64,000 nucleotides of DNA. Source: an uncultured Steroidobacter sp. GTDB lineage: Bacteria; Pseudomonadota; Gammaproteobacteria; Steroidobacterales; Steroidobacteraceae. Below the pieces are notes generated by a model that ran no database searches, was not told the DNA's origin, and saw only the letters and a program-made list of their open reading frames with translations. The translations under genes were made by a program, and so were the position numbers. Within the stretch, counting starts at the first letter, position 1. Each line of letters begins with the position of its first letter. Shown here one piece after another: positions 31,750 through 40,563 of this stretch. The DNA is taken from the NCBI RefSeq assembly GCF_937958065.1, contig NZ_CALFXI010000104.1, forward strand, positions 1-64,000. The letters are read 5' to 3'.

Positions 31750-32637
31750 TCACCGTGCCGCGATCTTGTCCTGCGTCCGGGTCTGGAAATCGCTGGCGTC
31801 GTGACGTTCGTGCAGCTGGCTGGCGGGATCGCCGCTCGTGCGGTTCACCATGCGACCGCGCACCAGCGCAGGACGGGCCAGCAGCGCGTCGGCCCAGCGC
31901 AGCACATTTTTATATTCGTGCACGGACAGGAATTCGCCGGCGTTGTACAGCCAGCCTTTGACCATGGCCCCATACCAGGGGAACACGGCGATGTCGGCGA
32001 TCGTGTATTCGTCGCCGGCCAGATACGTGCTGCGCGCCAGATGGCGATCGAGCACATCGAGCTGGCGCTTGGTCTCCATGGCATAGCGGTCGATTGCATA
32101 CTCGATCTTGGTGGGCGCATAGGCGTAGAAATGTCCGAAGCCGCCACCGAGGAAAGGCGCGCTGCCCATCTGCCAGAACAGCCAGGAGAAACACTCTGCG
32201 CGCGCCCGCGGTTGTGACGGCAGGAACTCGCCGAATTTCTCCGCGAGGTACAGCAGGATTGCGCCGGACTCGAACACACGAATCGGCTCCGCACCCGAGC
32301 GATCCATCAGCGCCGGAATCTTCGAGTTCGGATTGAGCTCCACGAAGCCGCTGCCGAACTGATCTCCTTCGCCGATGCGAATCAGCCAGGCATCGTACTC
32401 CGCGCCGGCATGGCCGAGCGCCAGCAGCTCCTCGAGCATGATCGTGACTTTCTGCCCGTTCGGCGTGCCTTGCGAGTACAGCTGCAACGGATGCCGCCCC
32501 ACGGGCAGCGCCTTCTCATGCGTCGCTCCCGAGACCGGTCGATTGATGTTCGCGAACTGGCCGCCGTTCGGCTTGCTCCAGGTCCAGACTTGCGGGGGCG
32601 TGTACTCATCGGCGGGGTCGATCGCGTGGTCGGTCAT
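31750..32637 (-). CDS. yghU: YghU-like glutathione S-transferase (disulfide-bond oxidoreductase)
   Basis: 295 residues from ATG 32637. The opening YTPPQVWTWSKPNGGQFANI then NRPVSGATHEKALPVG, followed by the thioredoxin-like domain (LQLYSQGTPNGQKVTIMLEE, NPNSKIPALMD, VFESGAILLYLAEKFG) and the helical domain, matches E. coli YghU/YfcG-type proteins, which bind two glutathiones and reduce disulfides and peroxides. Length is normal for YghU. Cytoplasmic. The neighbour DoxX gene fits a redox role. The symbol is by similarity to the family. Confidence 0.88.
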   Translation of the reverse strand: MTDHAIDPADEYTPPQVWTWSKPNGGQFANINRPVSGATHEKALPVGRHPLQLYSQGTPNGQKVTIMLEELLALGHAGAEYDAWLIRIGEGDQFGSGFVELNPNSKIPALMDRSGAEPIRVFESGAILLYLAEKFGEFLPSQPRARAECFSWLFWQMGSAPFLGGGFGHFYAYAPTKIEYAIDRYAMETKRQLDVLDRHLARSTYLAGDEYTIADIAVFPWYGAMVKGWLYNAGEFLSVHEYKNVLRWADALLARPALVRGRMVNRTSGDPASQLHERHDASDFQTRTQDKIAAR

Positions 32638-32772
32638 GGGACACCTGGGTCGGGTTGCGGGTCTGTCCGGAGAATGAAACAGACAGCCCCGCAAGCCAAC
32701 CTCGGCAACTCAATCGTGCCGCCAGGGCAACAGCGTCAAGCGCGGGCTCGGCGATACAAACCGCTCAGCGTT

Positions 32773-35259
32773 CTACCACAGATACTTGGCCTGGAAATTG
32801 ATCTCGCTGCCTTCCAGCGGACGGGCCAGCAACACGCCACTGGTGCCCGCGGCCGTACCGAAAATGCGCGAATTGCTTTCGGTGAGACCGAGCTCGTCGG
32901 TCACGTTGGTACCACGCAGGGCGAATTGCCAGTTCTCGCCGACGCGCGTGGTCACGCCGAAATCCCAGGTGTAATACGAACCCAGCTGCTGCAAGCCGGA
33001 TTGGTCCTGCGTGCGATCGCCGACGTGCGTGTAGGTCACGTATGCCTCGACCTCACCCCAGACGAACGGGAATCGATAGCTCGGGGTGAGGACGTAGCGC
33101 AGCTTCGGCTGACGTTGCAGCTGCTTGCCCTCGATGGTCGCGCAGCCGTTGCCCGTCACCAGGTTGGTGAACGGCACGCAGGCGTCGTAGTCCGTGTACT
33201 TGCCGTCGAGATAGTTGGCCACGACCTGGAAGCGGAAGTTCTCCACCGGCGTGAGCGTGCCGATGAAGTTCACCCCTTTCGACTCCGAGCCGTGGTAGAG
33301 CTTTGCCCCGGTCGGTGCGCCGGACGCGTCGGTCTGCTGATATTGCAAGCCGGTGAAGTCGCGGAAGTACGCACTGATGTCGGCATACAGAAACTCGTTC
33401 TGGAATTTGAAGCCGATCTCGTAGTTCCGGACGATCTGCATGGGAGGCAGGCTGTCGTTGGTGCTGCCGCGGATGCCGTTATCGAAATCCGCGAAGTGTC
33501 CGCCGCGGTTCACGCGCACGTATGAAGACATCGAATCGGTGAAGCTGTAGTTCGCGCCGACGGTCCACGAGGTCAGGTCCTTGTCGTAATCGGTCACAGC
33601 GAGCGTGCCATCGCACACCGACATCTCGTTGTCATAGATCGTCAGCGGGTTGCCGTCGAGATCGACGTCCGTCAGATTGCACACCCGATTGGTGGCGTCC
33701 TGGTTCTCGAAGCGGACCGAGGCATCCAGCAGCCACCGATCGATGCGCCACGTGTCCGACAGATAAACGGCGTGGTTGAAAGCATGACCGCGCTGGCTGA
33801 TGTTGAATGTGCCGTAATCGAGAAAGCCCTGATCGTCGGTCAGCTGGTAGGTCTGCCCGCCCGAAACGTAGCTGACCGTGATGGGCCGTGCGTTCGGCGT
33901 ATTGGTCATCAACATCTGGTTGCCGAAGGCCCACTCGTCGGCCATTTCGTAGTAGGCCAGATACACGCCGAAGGTCAGCGTGTTGCCCTCGAACACCTCC
34001 TTGCTCAGGCGGAAGTCGTTGTTGAAGTTGGTCAGTTCCTTGTGGATGAACCACCAGCCTTGATGAATGACATCCTGCGTCGGCGCGACCGCGCCACCGC
34101 CGACGAACGTCGCCGTCGCCGAGCCTGCCGGCAGCTCGAAGCCGCCCAGATCGGTGGAAATGGTGTAGAGCGCATCGCTGAGCAAGGCTGGATTGGTGCC
34201 GGAGAACAGCGCGTTGGTGTCCGCATCGCCGGCATTGGCGAGGAACTTGTTGCTGATCGACCAGCCGTTGTCGAAGTCGTGATCGTAGTTCGCGCCGGCG
34301 AACCACATGTCGGCGCCGCGGCCGTTGGCAAGATCGGCGGTGGTGCCGCCATTGGGATAGCCGGGCAGGCGCACATGCTGGATCGCCTTGCTGTAATAGG
34401 TTCCGGTCCGCGGATCGAAGCCGGGGTACGGATGGAAATTGTCGGTGCCGGTCTGGATCAGTGGAATCGGCGTGATGAATTGATTCTTGTCGTTCAGATA
34501 GCGTGCATACAAAACCAGGTCGCCGCGCTCGGACTCGCGTTTGAGCGTGGCCGTCAGCTGGCCGCCTTCGTCGGCGGGAAACTGGGGATCGCGCACGCCA
34601 TCGGAGGTGCGATAGAAACCGCCGACGCTGCCGTACCAGCCTTCGGCCACCTTGAATCCCGTGAACCCATCCAGGCGCCAGAGATTCTCGTCTCCATAAG
34701 TCAGCCCCAGACTGCCGGACGGCTGCTCGGTGCCGGTCTTGAGCAGGAAGTTCGCGGTCGCGCCGATCTGACCGCCGGCGAACACCACCGAAGGCCCGCC
34801 TTGAAGGATTTCCACGGAGCGCACCGTATCGTCCAGACGCACGATGCTGGTCGTTTCGAAGAACGACAGGGTCGGCATGCCGTACACCGGCGAGCCCATC
34901 AGCAACGTGGTGAAGTACGGCGCATCGCCGCCGCCCGGAAAACCCGCGATCTCGATGTTCGCGCCGGTCTGGCCGCCGGTCGATTCCGGCCACATGCCCG
35001 GCGAGATCTTCAGCAGGTCGGCGGTGCTCTTCGGATTCGATTGGCGAATCTGCTCTTCGTTGGCGGTGACGATGTTGTAACTGGCTTCGAGTTTCTTCAC
35101 GCCACCGAGCGCACTGCCTGTAACAACTACAGTTTCGAGGCCGGTCGCGGGCGCCTCGGGTGCTTCCGCCGGTGTTTCTTGTGCGTGAACCAGAGCCGGA
35201 GTGAAAGCGGTGATCACGGTCACCCAGCCGGCTCGCAGACGGTGCTGACTCGTACGCAT
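32773..35259 (-). CDS. TonB-dependent outer-membrane receptor
   Basis: 828 residues from ATG 35259, with GGGGGAG upstream. Signal peptide (VTVITAFTPALVHAQ), then a plug domain from about 40 to 190 (ETVVVTGSALGG, TADLLKISPGMWP, VRSVEILQGGPSVVFAGGQI) and a 22-strand barrel ending in YLW. There is no N-terminal STN signalling domain. It imports a large or scarce ligand with TonB energy; the ligand is unknown, as no enzymes lie in the same operon. The histidine kinase gene ends 121 bp upstream on the same strand; an inverted repeat lies between them. Confidence 0.92.
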   Translation of the reverse strand: MRTSQHRLRAGWVTVITAFTPALVHAQETPAEAPEAPATGLETVVVTGSALGGVKKLEASYNIVTANEEQIRQSNPKSTADLLKISPGMWPESTGGQTGANIEIAGFPGGGDAPYFTTLLMGSPVYGMPTLSFFETTSIVRLDDTVRSVEILQGGPSVVFAGGQIGATANFLLKTGTEQPSGSLGLTYGDENLWRLDGFTGFKVAEGWYGSVGGFYRTSDGVRDPQFPADEGGQLTATLKRESERGDLVLYARYLNDKNQFITPIPLIQTGTDNFHPYPGFDPRTGTYYSKAIQHVRLPGYPNGGTTADLANGRGADMWFAGANYDHDFDNGWSISNKFLANAGDADTNALFSGTNPALLSDALYTISTDLGGFELPAGSATATFVGGGAVAPTQDVIHQGWWFIHKELTNFNNDFRLSKEVFEGNTLTFGVYLAYYEMADEWAFGNQMLMTNTPNARPITVSYVSGGQTYQLTDDQGFLDYGTFNISQRGHAFNHAVYLSDTWRIDRWLLDASVRFENQDATNRVCNLTDVDLDGNPLTIYDNEMSVCDGTLAVTDYDKDLTSWTVGANYSFTDSMSSYVRVNRGGHFADFDNGIRGSTNDSLPPMQIVRNYEIGFKFQNEFLYADISAYFRDFTGLQYQQTDASGAPTGAKLYHGSESKGVNFIGTLTPVENFRFQVVANYLDGKYTDYDACVPFTNLVTGNGCATIEGKQLQRQPKLRYVLTPSYRFPFVWGEVEAYVTYTHVGDRTQDQSGLQQLGSYYTWDFGVTTRVGENWQFALRGTNVTDELGLTESNSRIFGTAAGTSGVLLARPLEGSEINFQAKYLW

Positions 35260-35323
35260 GACTCCCCCTTGATCGGCGCGTTGTCGCGTCGACGACACGT
35301 GTAACCAGGTGTTTGCCAGCGTC

Positions 35324-35346
35324 GTTTTGTCTATCACCAACAAAAC
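35324..35346. promoter_or_regulatory. inverted repeat upstream of the TonB receptor gene
   Basis: 7-bp arms GTTTTGT / ACAAAAC around 9 nt, 65 bp before the receptor start codon. AT-rich arms without a following T-tract suit an operator better than a terminator. The binding protein is unknown. Confidence 0.35.
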
Positions 35347-35380
35347 GGGTTGGAAATAGGTTGTCAACGCAAGCAAACGA

Positions 35381-37672
35381 CTACGCGCCGGATGCAGGTG
35401 TGGTTTCCATGCTGTCAGCCAGTTTTAGGCTCAGCGAAAACGTCGCGCCTTCGCCCGGTGTGGACTCGGCCCACACTTCACCTTCCATTCTTTGTACTGC
35501 CTTGCGCACCAGTGCCAGACCGATGCCGGTGCCTTCGTATCCCGAAGCATGCAGCCGGTTGAAGATCTCGAAAATCTTGTCGCGATAGGCGGCGTCGAAG
35601 CCGATGCCGTTATCGCGCACCCTGAGCACGTAGCGCCCGAATTCGATGCTGGAGTCGATGCTGATGCGTGGCGTCTCGGTCTTGCGCGAGAATTTCAATG
35701 CGTTCTCGATCAGGTTGGTGAGTGCGATCCGCAAGCCCTCGCGGTCGGCCATGACCGGCGTACTGTCGAGCTCGATGCTCACCTGCGCGCCCGCTTCGCG
35801 GATCGGCTCGCTCATCGAGTCGACGAGCGCTCGCACGAAACTTCGACAATCGATGGATTGCAGGCGCTGCTCGCGATGCTCCAGCCGCGAGTAGTCGAGC
35901 AGGCCGTCGATCAGCGCGGACATGCGCTCCGAGCCCTGACGGGCCCGCTCGAGATAACTACGCTCGGTATCGCTCAGCTTGTTCGACGCGCTCTGTTCGA
36001 GCAGTGCAGAGAAGCCGTTGATCGCGCGCAAGGGCGCCTTCAGGTCGTGCGCCACCGCGTGCGCGAAGTTGCGCGATTCTCGATATGCCTCGGACAGCTC
36101 GCGGGTGCGCTGAGTGACTCGGCATTCGAGCGCATCGGCCAGCTCGCGATAGCGACGCTCGCTGTCGCGGAGCGACTGCTCCAGCTCCTTGAATTGAGTG
36201 ATGTCCACCAGCGATCCCAGCGCGCGCACCGGACGGCCTTCCTCGTCCAGCACTGCCGAGCCTCGCGCCAGCATCCAGCGATACGAGCCATCCCGATGCC
36301 GCAGGCGATATTCGAACACCAGATCGCCGCTGCCGTGACGTATGAACCTTTCCAGGATGCCCATGACCCTGGCGTAGTCCGCCGGGTGCACCCGATCGCT
36401 CCACGCCGTGAATTCGTCCGGAAATTCGTCTTCGTCGTAACCGAGCTGCCGTTTCCATTCGCGAGAGTAGCGAACCATGTTGGAGGCTGGCTCCCATTCC
36501 CAAAGTCCCACGCTGCCCGCTCGCGCGGTGACGTCGATCACACGTTCCAGATCACGCCGCTGACGGTCGACTTCCTGCACCATCTCGCGTGCGCGTGTGA
36601 GTGCATTCTCCGAGCTGTCGAGCGCGGCCCGCATCTGCTGGCCTCGCCAGTACAGCCAGGCTTCGCGCGACGCCAGGATGACCGCAAACGCAACGACCAC
36701 CACCGTTCGCAGCTGAATCATGCGTGGCGTCGTTTCCTCGGCGAACCAGACAGCGGTCACCGCTATGCTGAGCAGCAGAAACGAGGGCACCAGCGCTTCG
36801 ACCCAACCCTGACTCTGCCGGACCGCGAACGATTCTTCGCGGCCGTGCGCCTTGGCGGTGACCTGCGCCTCCGCGCCCCACTGATGAAGCGCGAACGCGA
36901 GCATCCAGCCGATGTTGAAGAAACTGGCCGTGTCGTAGCTCGCGCCGACGAGCTCGCGCGTGTACACCGCTCTCGTGAGCACCTGCACGCCGAGCGACAG
37001 CGTGACCAGCCCATACGCCAGCAACCGTTCGCCCCAGTGATACGACCACAGGAAATAAACCGCGACGATGAAGGCGAGGGAGATCGAAGCATTCTCGGCG
37101 ACGACGATGAGCGCGTTGACGGCGGAGCCCGACATCATCTGGAAGGGCTGGGTCCAGCTGGTGATCAGGATCGACGCGAGCGTGCAAAAGAGCAGGCCCA
37201 CATTGGCGACACGCAGCCAGGTCATGCGGCGCTCCTGCTGGGTGGCGCGCAGCATGAACAGGCCCACCAGCATCAGCGGTCCGAACAGGACGTAGCCGAC
37301 ATCCGCATAGCTGGGAAACGGTGCGCGCACGTCGAGCACCAATTCGAACACGCTCCAGATGGTCTGCCCCGCCGCCCAGGCCACGCAGGCCAGCCCGAAA
37401 ATCAGCCACGCTGCCCGATCCCGGCCTTGCAACGACAACGCTGCGCGAAAACTGCTGACGGCGGCCAGCAGCGCCGAGACGGTCCACGCGATGTCATTAA
37501 CAAATGTTGCTGTCTGGTAGTCGGCGATGCCGCCGGAGACGATGATGGTGTGCAATATCAGGGCAACAGCCCAGATTTTCACGAGCGGCCTGACACCCCT
37601 GAAGCTGCGATCGTGTTGTCTCGACCTCGACGCGCCCGCCGCGTCTGGAAACTTGCCCTCACCCGCGACCAT
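35381..37672 (-). CDS. membrane-bound PAS sensor histidine kinase
   Basis: 763 residues from ATG 37672; no good ribosome site is visible. Residues about 30-325 hold roughly nine hydrophobic segments (for example LLFCTLASILITSW, LAFIVAVYFLWSYHW), a membrane sensor module. A coiled coil leads into a PAS/PAC domain at about 375-490 (SVGLWEWEPASNMVRYS, WMLARGSAVLDEEGRPVRAL). The dimerisation domain has His542 in HAVAHDLKAPLRAIN, then the ATPase domain with NLIENALKF, VRDNGIGFD and GTGIGLALV boxes. No receiver domain and no response regulator gene is nearby, so the partner is elsewhere. The signal is unknown. Confidence 0.9.
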   Translation of the reverse strand: MVAGEGKFPDAAGASRSRQHDRSFRGVRPLVKIWAVALILHTIIVSGGIADYQTATFVNDIAWTVSALLAAVSSFRAALSLQGRDRAAWLIFGLACVAWAAGQTIWSVFELVLDVRAPFPSYADVGYVLFGPLMLVGLFMLRATQQERRMTWLRVANVGLLFCTLASILITSWTQPFQMMSGSAVNALIVVAENASISLAFIVAVYFLWSYHWGERLLAYGLVTLSLGVQVLTRAVYTRELVGASYDTASFFNIGWMLAFALHQWGAEAQVTAKAHGREESFAVRQSQGWVEALVPSFLLLSIAVTAVWFAEETTPRMIQLRTVVVVAFAVILASREAWLYWRGQQMRAALDSSENALTRAREMVQEVDRQRRDLERVIDVTARAGSVGLWEWEPASNMVRYSREWKRQLGYDEDEFPDEFTAWSDRVHPADYARVMGILERFIRHGSGDLVFEYRLRHRDGSYRWMLARGSAVLDEEGRPVRALGSLVDITQFKELEQSLRDSERRYRELADALECRVTQRTRELSEAYRESRNFAHAVAHDLKAPLRAINGFSALLEQSASNKLSDTERSYLERARQGSERMSALIDGLLDYSRLEHREQRLQSIDCRSFVRALVDSMSEPIREAGAQVSIELDSTPVMADREGLRIALTNLIENALKFSRKTETPRISIDSSIEFGRYVLRVRDNGIGFDAAYRDKIFEIFNRLHASGYEGTGIGLALVRKAVQRMEGEVWAESTPGEGATFSLSLKLADSMETTPASGA

Positions 37673-37771
37673 CGATGCGAGGTTCTAAAATGAACGACCT
37701 GCAAATGTAATTGCCGCGCCCGCCCGCGGTTCCCTGCAGCGCGCCAAGGTCGATTGTGCCGCGCAACAGCA

Positions 37772-37800
37772 GGGTGGCGGGCGGCACTCGCCCGCCACCC
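37772..37800 (-). terminator. strong hairpin terminator after the second GlcG-like gene
   Basis: Perfect 11-bp inverted repeat GGGTGGCGGGC / GCCCGCCACCC with a 7-nt loop, 7 bp after the leftward stop at 37808. The following minus-strand sequence is only mildly T-rich (TGCTGTTG). Confidence 0.65.
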
Positions 37801-37807
37801 GGCTCAT

Positions 37808-38605
37808 TCAGGTCTCGGGCTTCTGGACCGGCGGCAACCTGGCACTGATTTCGGACACGTTGTCCTTGCCGGCGATGGCGCAGACCGGATGTGAAAAATC
37901 ATTGGCGAGGCTCGGCACCGGCACCATGCCGATGTAGTTGATGTTGTCGTCGCCTGCCGCACTGACGCCACCGGGCACGAAGTCCAGATTCAGTGTGTGC
38001 CGGGTGCGCCACGCGATGTTGTGATCGGCGCACGAAGTGTCGCCGCTCACGCCGATCGCGCCGAGCAGCTGTTGGTTCCTGTCGTAGAGTGCCAGCCCGC
38101 CGCCGAACACATTCACACCGCCGATGCGGAAGCCGACCATCGGATCGTTCGCCTGCCCGAAATTGCCGGCGTTGCCTCGATAGGCAACCTGCGGATCGAC
38201 GGGATTGCTGAACTGCAGACCGAACAGCGTGCCGCCAGGCTGCACCGCTGCGTACAGATTGGCCGTCGAAAGCGCCAGGCTCGGCAGACTGAACGCGTTC
38301 GCGGTATTCGCTTTCTGTGCGGAAATGACTCTGCTGCCAGGCCATTCCGAACCGCGGTCGTCGCCGGTGAACGCAACGGCGCACACGATGCCGTCCCGGT
38401 TGACGATCGCCCCCCACATGTCGAGGTTGAAGCCGCCGTTGGATTGCTGGCGCGCCGCGGTCAATGCAGCCTTCAACTGCGAGTGCGACGGCAACGCCCC
38501 ACAGCCGCTGCTGTTCCCCTGCCCCTGATTCTGTGCGACTGCCGACGCCGAAACCACCGCCAGCGCGGCGGCCATGCACGACGTCCGTACGAGGTTCTTG
38601 TTCAT
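37808..38605 (-). CDS. exported GlcG/HbpS-like heme-binding family protein, long form
   Basis: 265 residues from ATG 38605, with GGGAG seven bases upstream. Signal peptide (MAAALAVVSASAVAQ). The core (SQLKAALTAARQQSNGGFN, WGAIVNRDGIVCAVAFTGDD, GGVNVFGGGLALYDRNQQLL, GAIGVSGDTSCADHNIAWR) is GlcG/HbpS-like but with insertions, about 100 residues longer than the copy at 22893. The conserved TSCADHNIAWRTR with Cys and His may bind heme or metal. The oxidoreductase partner often found next to such proteins is absent here. Function unproven. Confidence 0.82.
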   Translation of the reverse strand: MNKNLVRTSCMAAALAVVSASAVAQNQGQGNSSGCGALPSHSQLKAALTAARQQSNGGFNLDMWGAIVNRDGIVCAVAFTGDDRGSEWPGSRVISAQKANTANAFSLPSLALSTANLYAAVQPGGTLFGLQFSNPVDPQVAYRGNAGNFGQANDPMVGFRIGGVNVFGGGLALYDRNQQLLGAIGVSGDTSCADHNIAWRTRHTLNLDFVPGGVSAAGDDNINYIGMVPVPSLANDFSHPVCAIAGKDNVSEISARLPPVQKPET

Positions 38606-38921
38606 GAGCTTGCTCCCATTGTTTGTTGCGGAGTGATGAACGATCACTACGGACGTACGCGGCATGGCTGCTACGATCCGGGTATTCCTGCAAACACGTC
38701 CGATGGTGCGCCCTGCACATGAGCTCAAGCGGCCTGAAAGGCATCACGCTCGTCGATGACCAGCGCCTCTTATACGCTTGGCGCTTGCAACAAAACAAAC
38801 ATCAGGTCACCGACGAACGCCGCGGTTGTTTCCTAAGCACAACGGGAAGCCACTACCTGCACCCTGGAATGTTTCTAATTTGCCGTGCAAGTGTGCAGAT
38901 CGAACGGGCGGCTGGTCTTCG
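38606..38921. other. gene-free stretch
   Basis: 316 bp between the GlcG-like gene and the PIMT gene, both leftward. It must carry the promoter of the GlcG-like gene. Base composition is more AT-rich than its surroundings around 38790-38890. No convincing gene, hairpin or promoter pair is seen. Confidence 0.4.
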
Positions 38922-39647
38922 TCAATCATCGCGCCTTCGCAGCGGCACGAATCGCACCGGCGCGACGACCGTCGAGGTCACCTTTCCGGTTGCGTCTTTT
39001 TCCAGCACGCGCAGCTGCTGTGTGGCGGCGATGGGCCCGACGGGCACGACCATCCGGCCGCCAGGTTTGAGCTGATCGAGCAACGGTTGCGGTATATGGT
39101 CGGGCGCTGCCGCGACGACGATGCTGTCGAAAGGTGCGTGTTCCGCCCAACCGGCATAACCGTCCCCCGCTCGCACCGTGATATTGTGATAACCGAGTTT
39201 CTGCAGGACTCCTGCGGCACGTTCGGCGAGCGTGGTTTCTATCTCGATCGAATAAACCTGCCCGACGAGCTCCGCAAGCACCGCCGCTTGATAGCCAGAG
39301 CCCGTGCCGATGTCGAGCACGCGATGATTGGGGGCAGGCCGCACCAGCTCGGTCATCAAGGCGACGATGTAAGGCTGCGAGATGGTCTGGCTCTCGCCGA
39401 TCGGCAGCGGCGTGTCGTGATATGCGAGGCGCTGCTCGCTGCCCGGCACGAACTCATGCCGCGGTACTTTGCGCATCGCTGCGAGCACACGCTCGTCACG
39501 AACGCCTCGGTCTGCGATCTGCCGGCTCACCATCTCGGCACGTTGTGCCGCATAGTCATCCGGTCCCGCGCCCGCGCCACCAGGTTCGGGAGCACAGAGC
39601 AAAGAGAATATGAGGGCGCGGGAGAACAAGCAGCGGGACCTGGCCAT
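38922..39647 (-). CDS. pcm: protein-L-isoaspartate O-methyltransferase with N-terminal signal-like segment
   Basis: 241 residues from ATG 39647. The PIMT core is clear: MVSRQIADRGVRDERVLAAM, VPRHEFVPGSEQRLAYHDTP, LPIGESQTISQPYIVALMTE, then the SAM motif VLDIGTGSGYQAAVLAEL and LKPGGRMVVPVG. It methylates isoaspartyl residues so that damaged proteins can be repaired. Most PIMTs are cytoplasmic; here residues 1-26 (basic MARSRCLFSR, then hydrophobic ALIFSLLCAPEPGGAGA) look like a signal peptide, so it may work in the periplasm. A 15-bp tandem repeat lies in the upstream gap. Confidence 0.9.
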   Translation of the reverse strand: MARSRCLFSRALIFSLLCAPEPGGAGAGPDDYAAQRAEMVSRQIADRGVRDERVLAAMRKVPRHEFVPGSEQRLAYHDTPLPIGESQTISQPYIVALMTELVRPAPNHRVLDIGTGSGYQAAVLAELVGQVYSIEIETTLAERAAGVLQKLGYHNITVRAGDGYAGWAEHAPFDSIVVAAAPDHIPQPLLDQLKPGGRMVVPVGPIAATQQLRVLEKDATGKVTSTVVAPVRFVPLRRRDD

Positions 39648-39714
39648 GGGAGCCTCCGGAATAACGGAGCGCTGCCAGCATCATATAGCTCGCGGACGCG
39701 CCGGGACAGCCGCT

Positions 39715-39744
39715 GAATTACGACACCCGGAATTACGAGACCCG
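39715..39744. repeat. tandem 15-bp duplication
   Basis: GAATTACGACACCCG at 39715-39729 is followed at once by GAATTACGAGACCCG at 39730-39744 (14 of 15 identical), ending directly at the stop codon of the 272-residue gene. It looks like a small replication-slippage duplication. Confidence 0.8.
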
Positions 39745-40563
39745 TTAGCCGGGCGGCACGAAGTGGAACTGAGCCGCCTCGATCCGCGCGTTCGGCTTCG
39801 GCTCGAAGGTCGTGGTTGCCCGCTGAATGGCAGCGCCCTGGCCCGTCGGCGAGTCCTCGAATACTTTGTGAATCATCAGGGTCTCGGCATCTATCCAAAG
39901 CGTCGTGACACGCACGCTCTCGCTCCAATGATTGAGCCGTACGCTGCCCGTCAGCAGATGCACGAGCCGGCCACCCAGCTTTTGCGCGCCGCCGTACTTT
40001 GGCTCCGTCATCGTCACCAGCGCGCCTTGCAATCCGGCGTTCTGGAACAGCAGCGGTGGAATCAGCAGCGCCGTTCCCGCCGTGGGCAGCATCCCCATGG
40101 CGAACGCCTGCGCTCCCTGCCCTTGCGGATATTCTTCCGCGACTCGGGTGGCAGACCACCAGGAGTGGAATGTATCGCCGCCGCACCAGATGACGAATCG
40201 TTCGGCGTCCGGGCCGGCACCTTTGCGGAAGTCGAAATAAAAACGGCGCGGCGCGCCGTACCGGGTCACGAAGCGGTATTGCTCCCGGATCATGGTCGCT
40301 CCGATCGGCTGTTCCTCCAGCACGATGGCGCCCTGATCGGAATACGAATCGAGCGCCGCATAGGTTGCGCGCACTTTCGTGAGTAGCTCGACGGGATCGG
40401 GCGCGACCACGCGTTCCGACGGCTTCGGAACTACGCAGCCTCCGGCTCGAATGCCAGGCTTGGCGCAGGCGGCTGCGGAATCGTCATCAGCCGCGCTCGT
40501 TTGAGCGAACGTGAGCGAGCCGAAGCACAGCAGTGCCAGGATCAATTGCAGGCGGGATTGCAT
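39745..40563 (-). CDS. exported protein, LolA/DUF2092-like outer-membrane lipoprotein-sorting fold (tentative)
   Basis: 272 residues from ATG 40563, with AAGG-rich ribosome site upstream and a signal peptide (LILALLCFGSLTFAQ). The middle reads like a LolA/LolB-type half-barrel: VELLTKVRATYAALDSYSDQ, REQYRFVTRYGAPRRFYFDF, LVHLLTGSVRLNHWSESVRV, TTLWIDAETLMIHKVFEDS. Two Cys near residues 33-43 may pair. That suggests lipid or hydrophobic ligand binding in the periplasm, but I am not certain of the family. Its start lies inside the end of the 644-residue gene (22 bp overlap), so it is the last gene of the envelope cluster. Confidence 0.6.
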   Translation of the reverse strand: MQSRLQLILALLCFGSLTFAQTSAADDDSAAACAKPGIRAGGCVVPKPSERVVAPDPVELLTKVRATYAALDSYSDQGAIVLEEQPIGATMIREQYRFVTRYGAPRRFYFDFRKGAGPDAERFVIWCGGDTFHSWWSATRVAEEYPQGQGAQAFAMGMLPTAGTALLIPPLLFQNAGLQGALVTMTEPKYGGAQKLGGRLVHLLTGSVRLNHWSESVRVTTLWIDAETLMIHKVFEDSPTGQGAAIQRATTTFEPKPNARIEAAQFHFVPPG

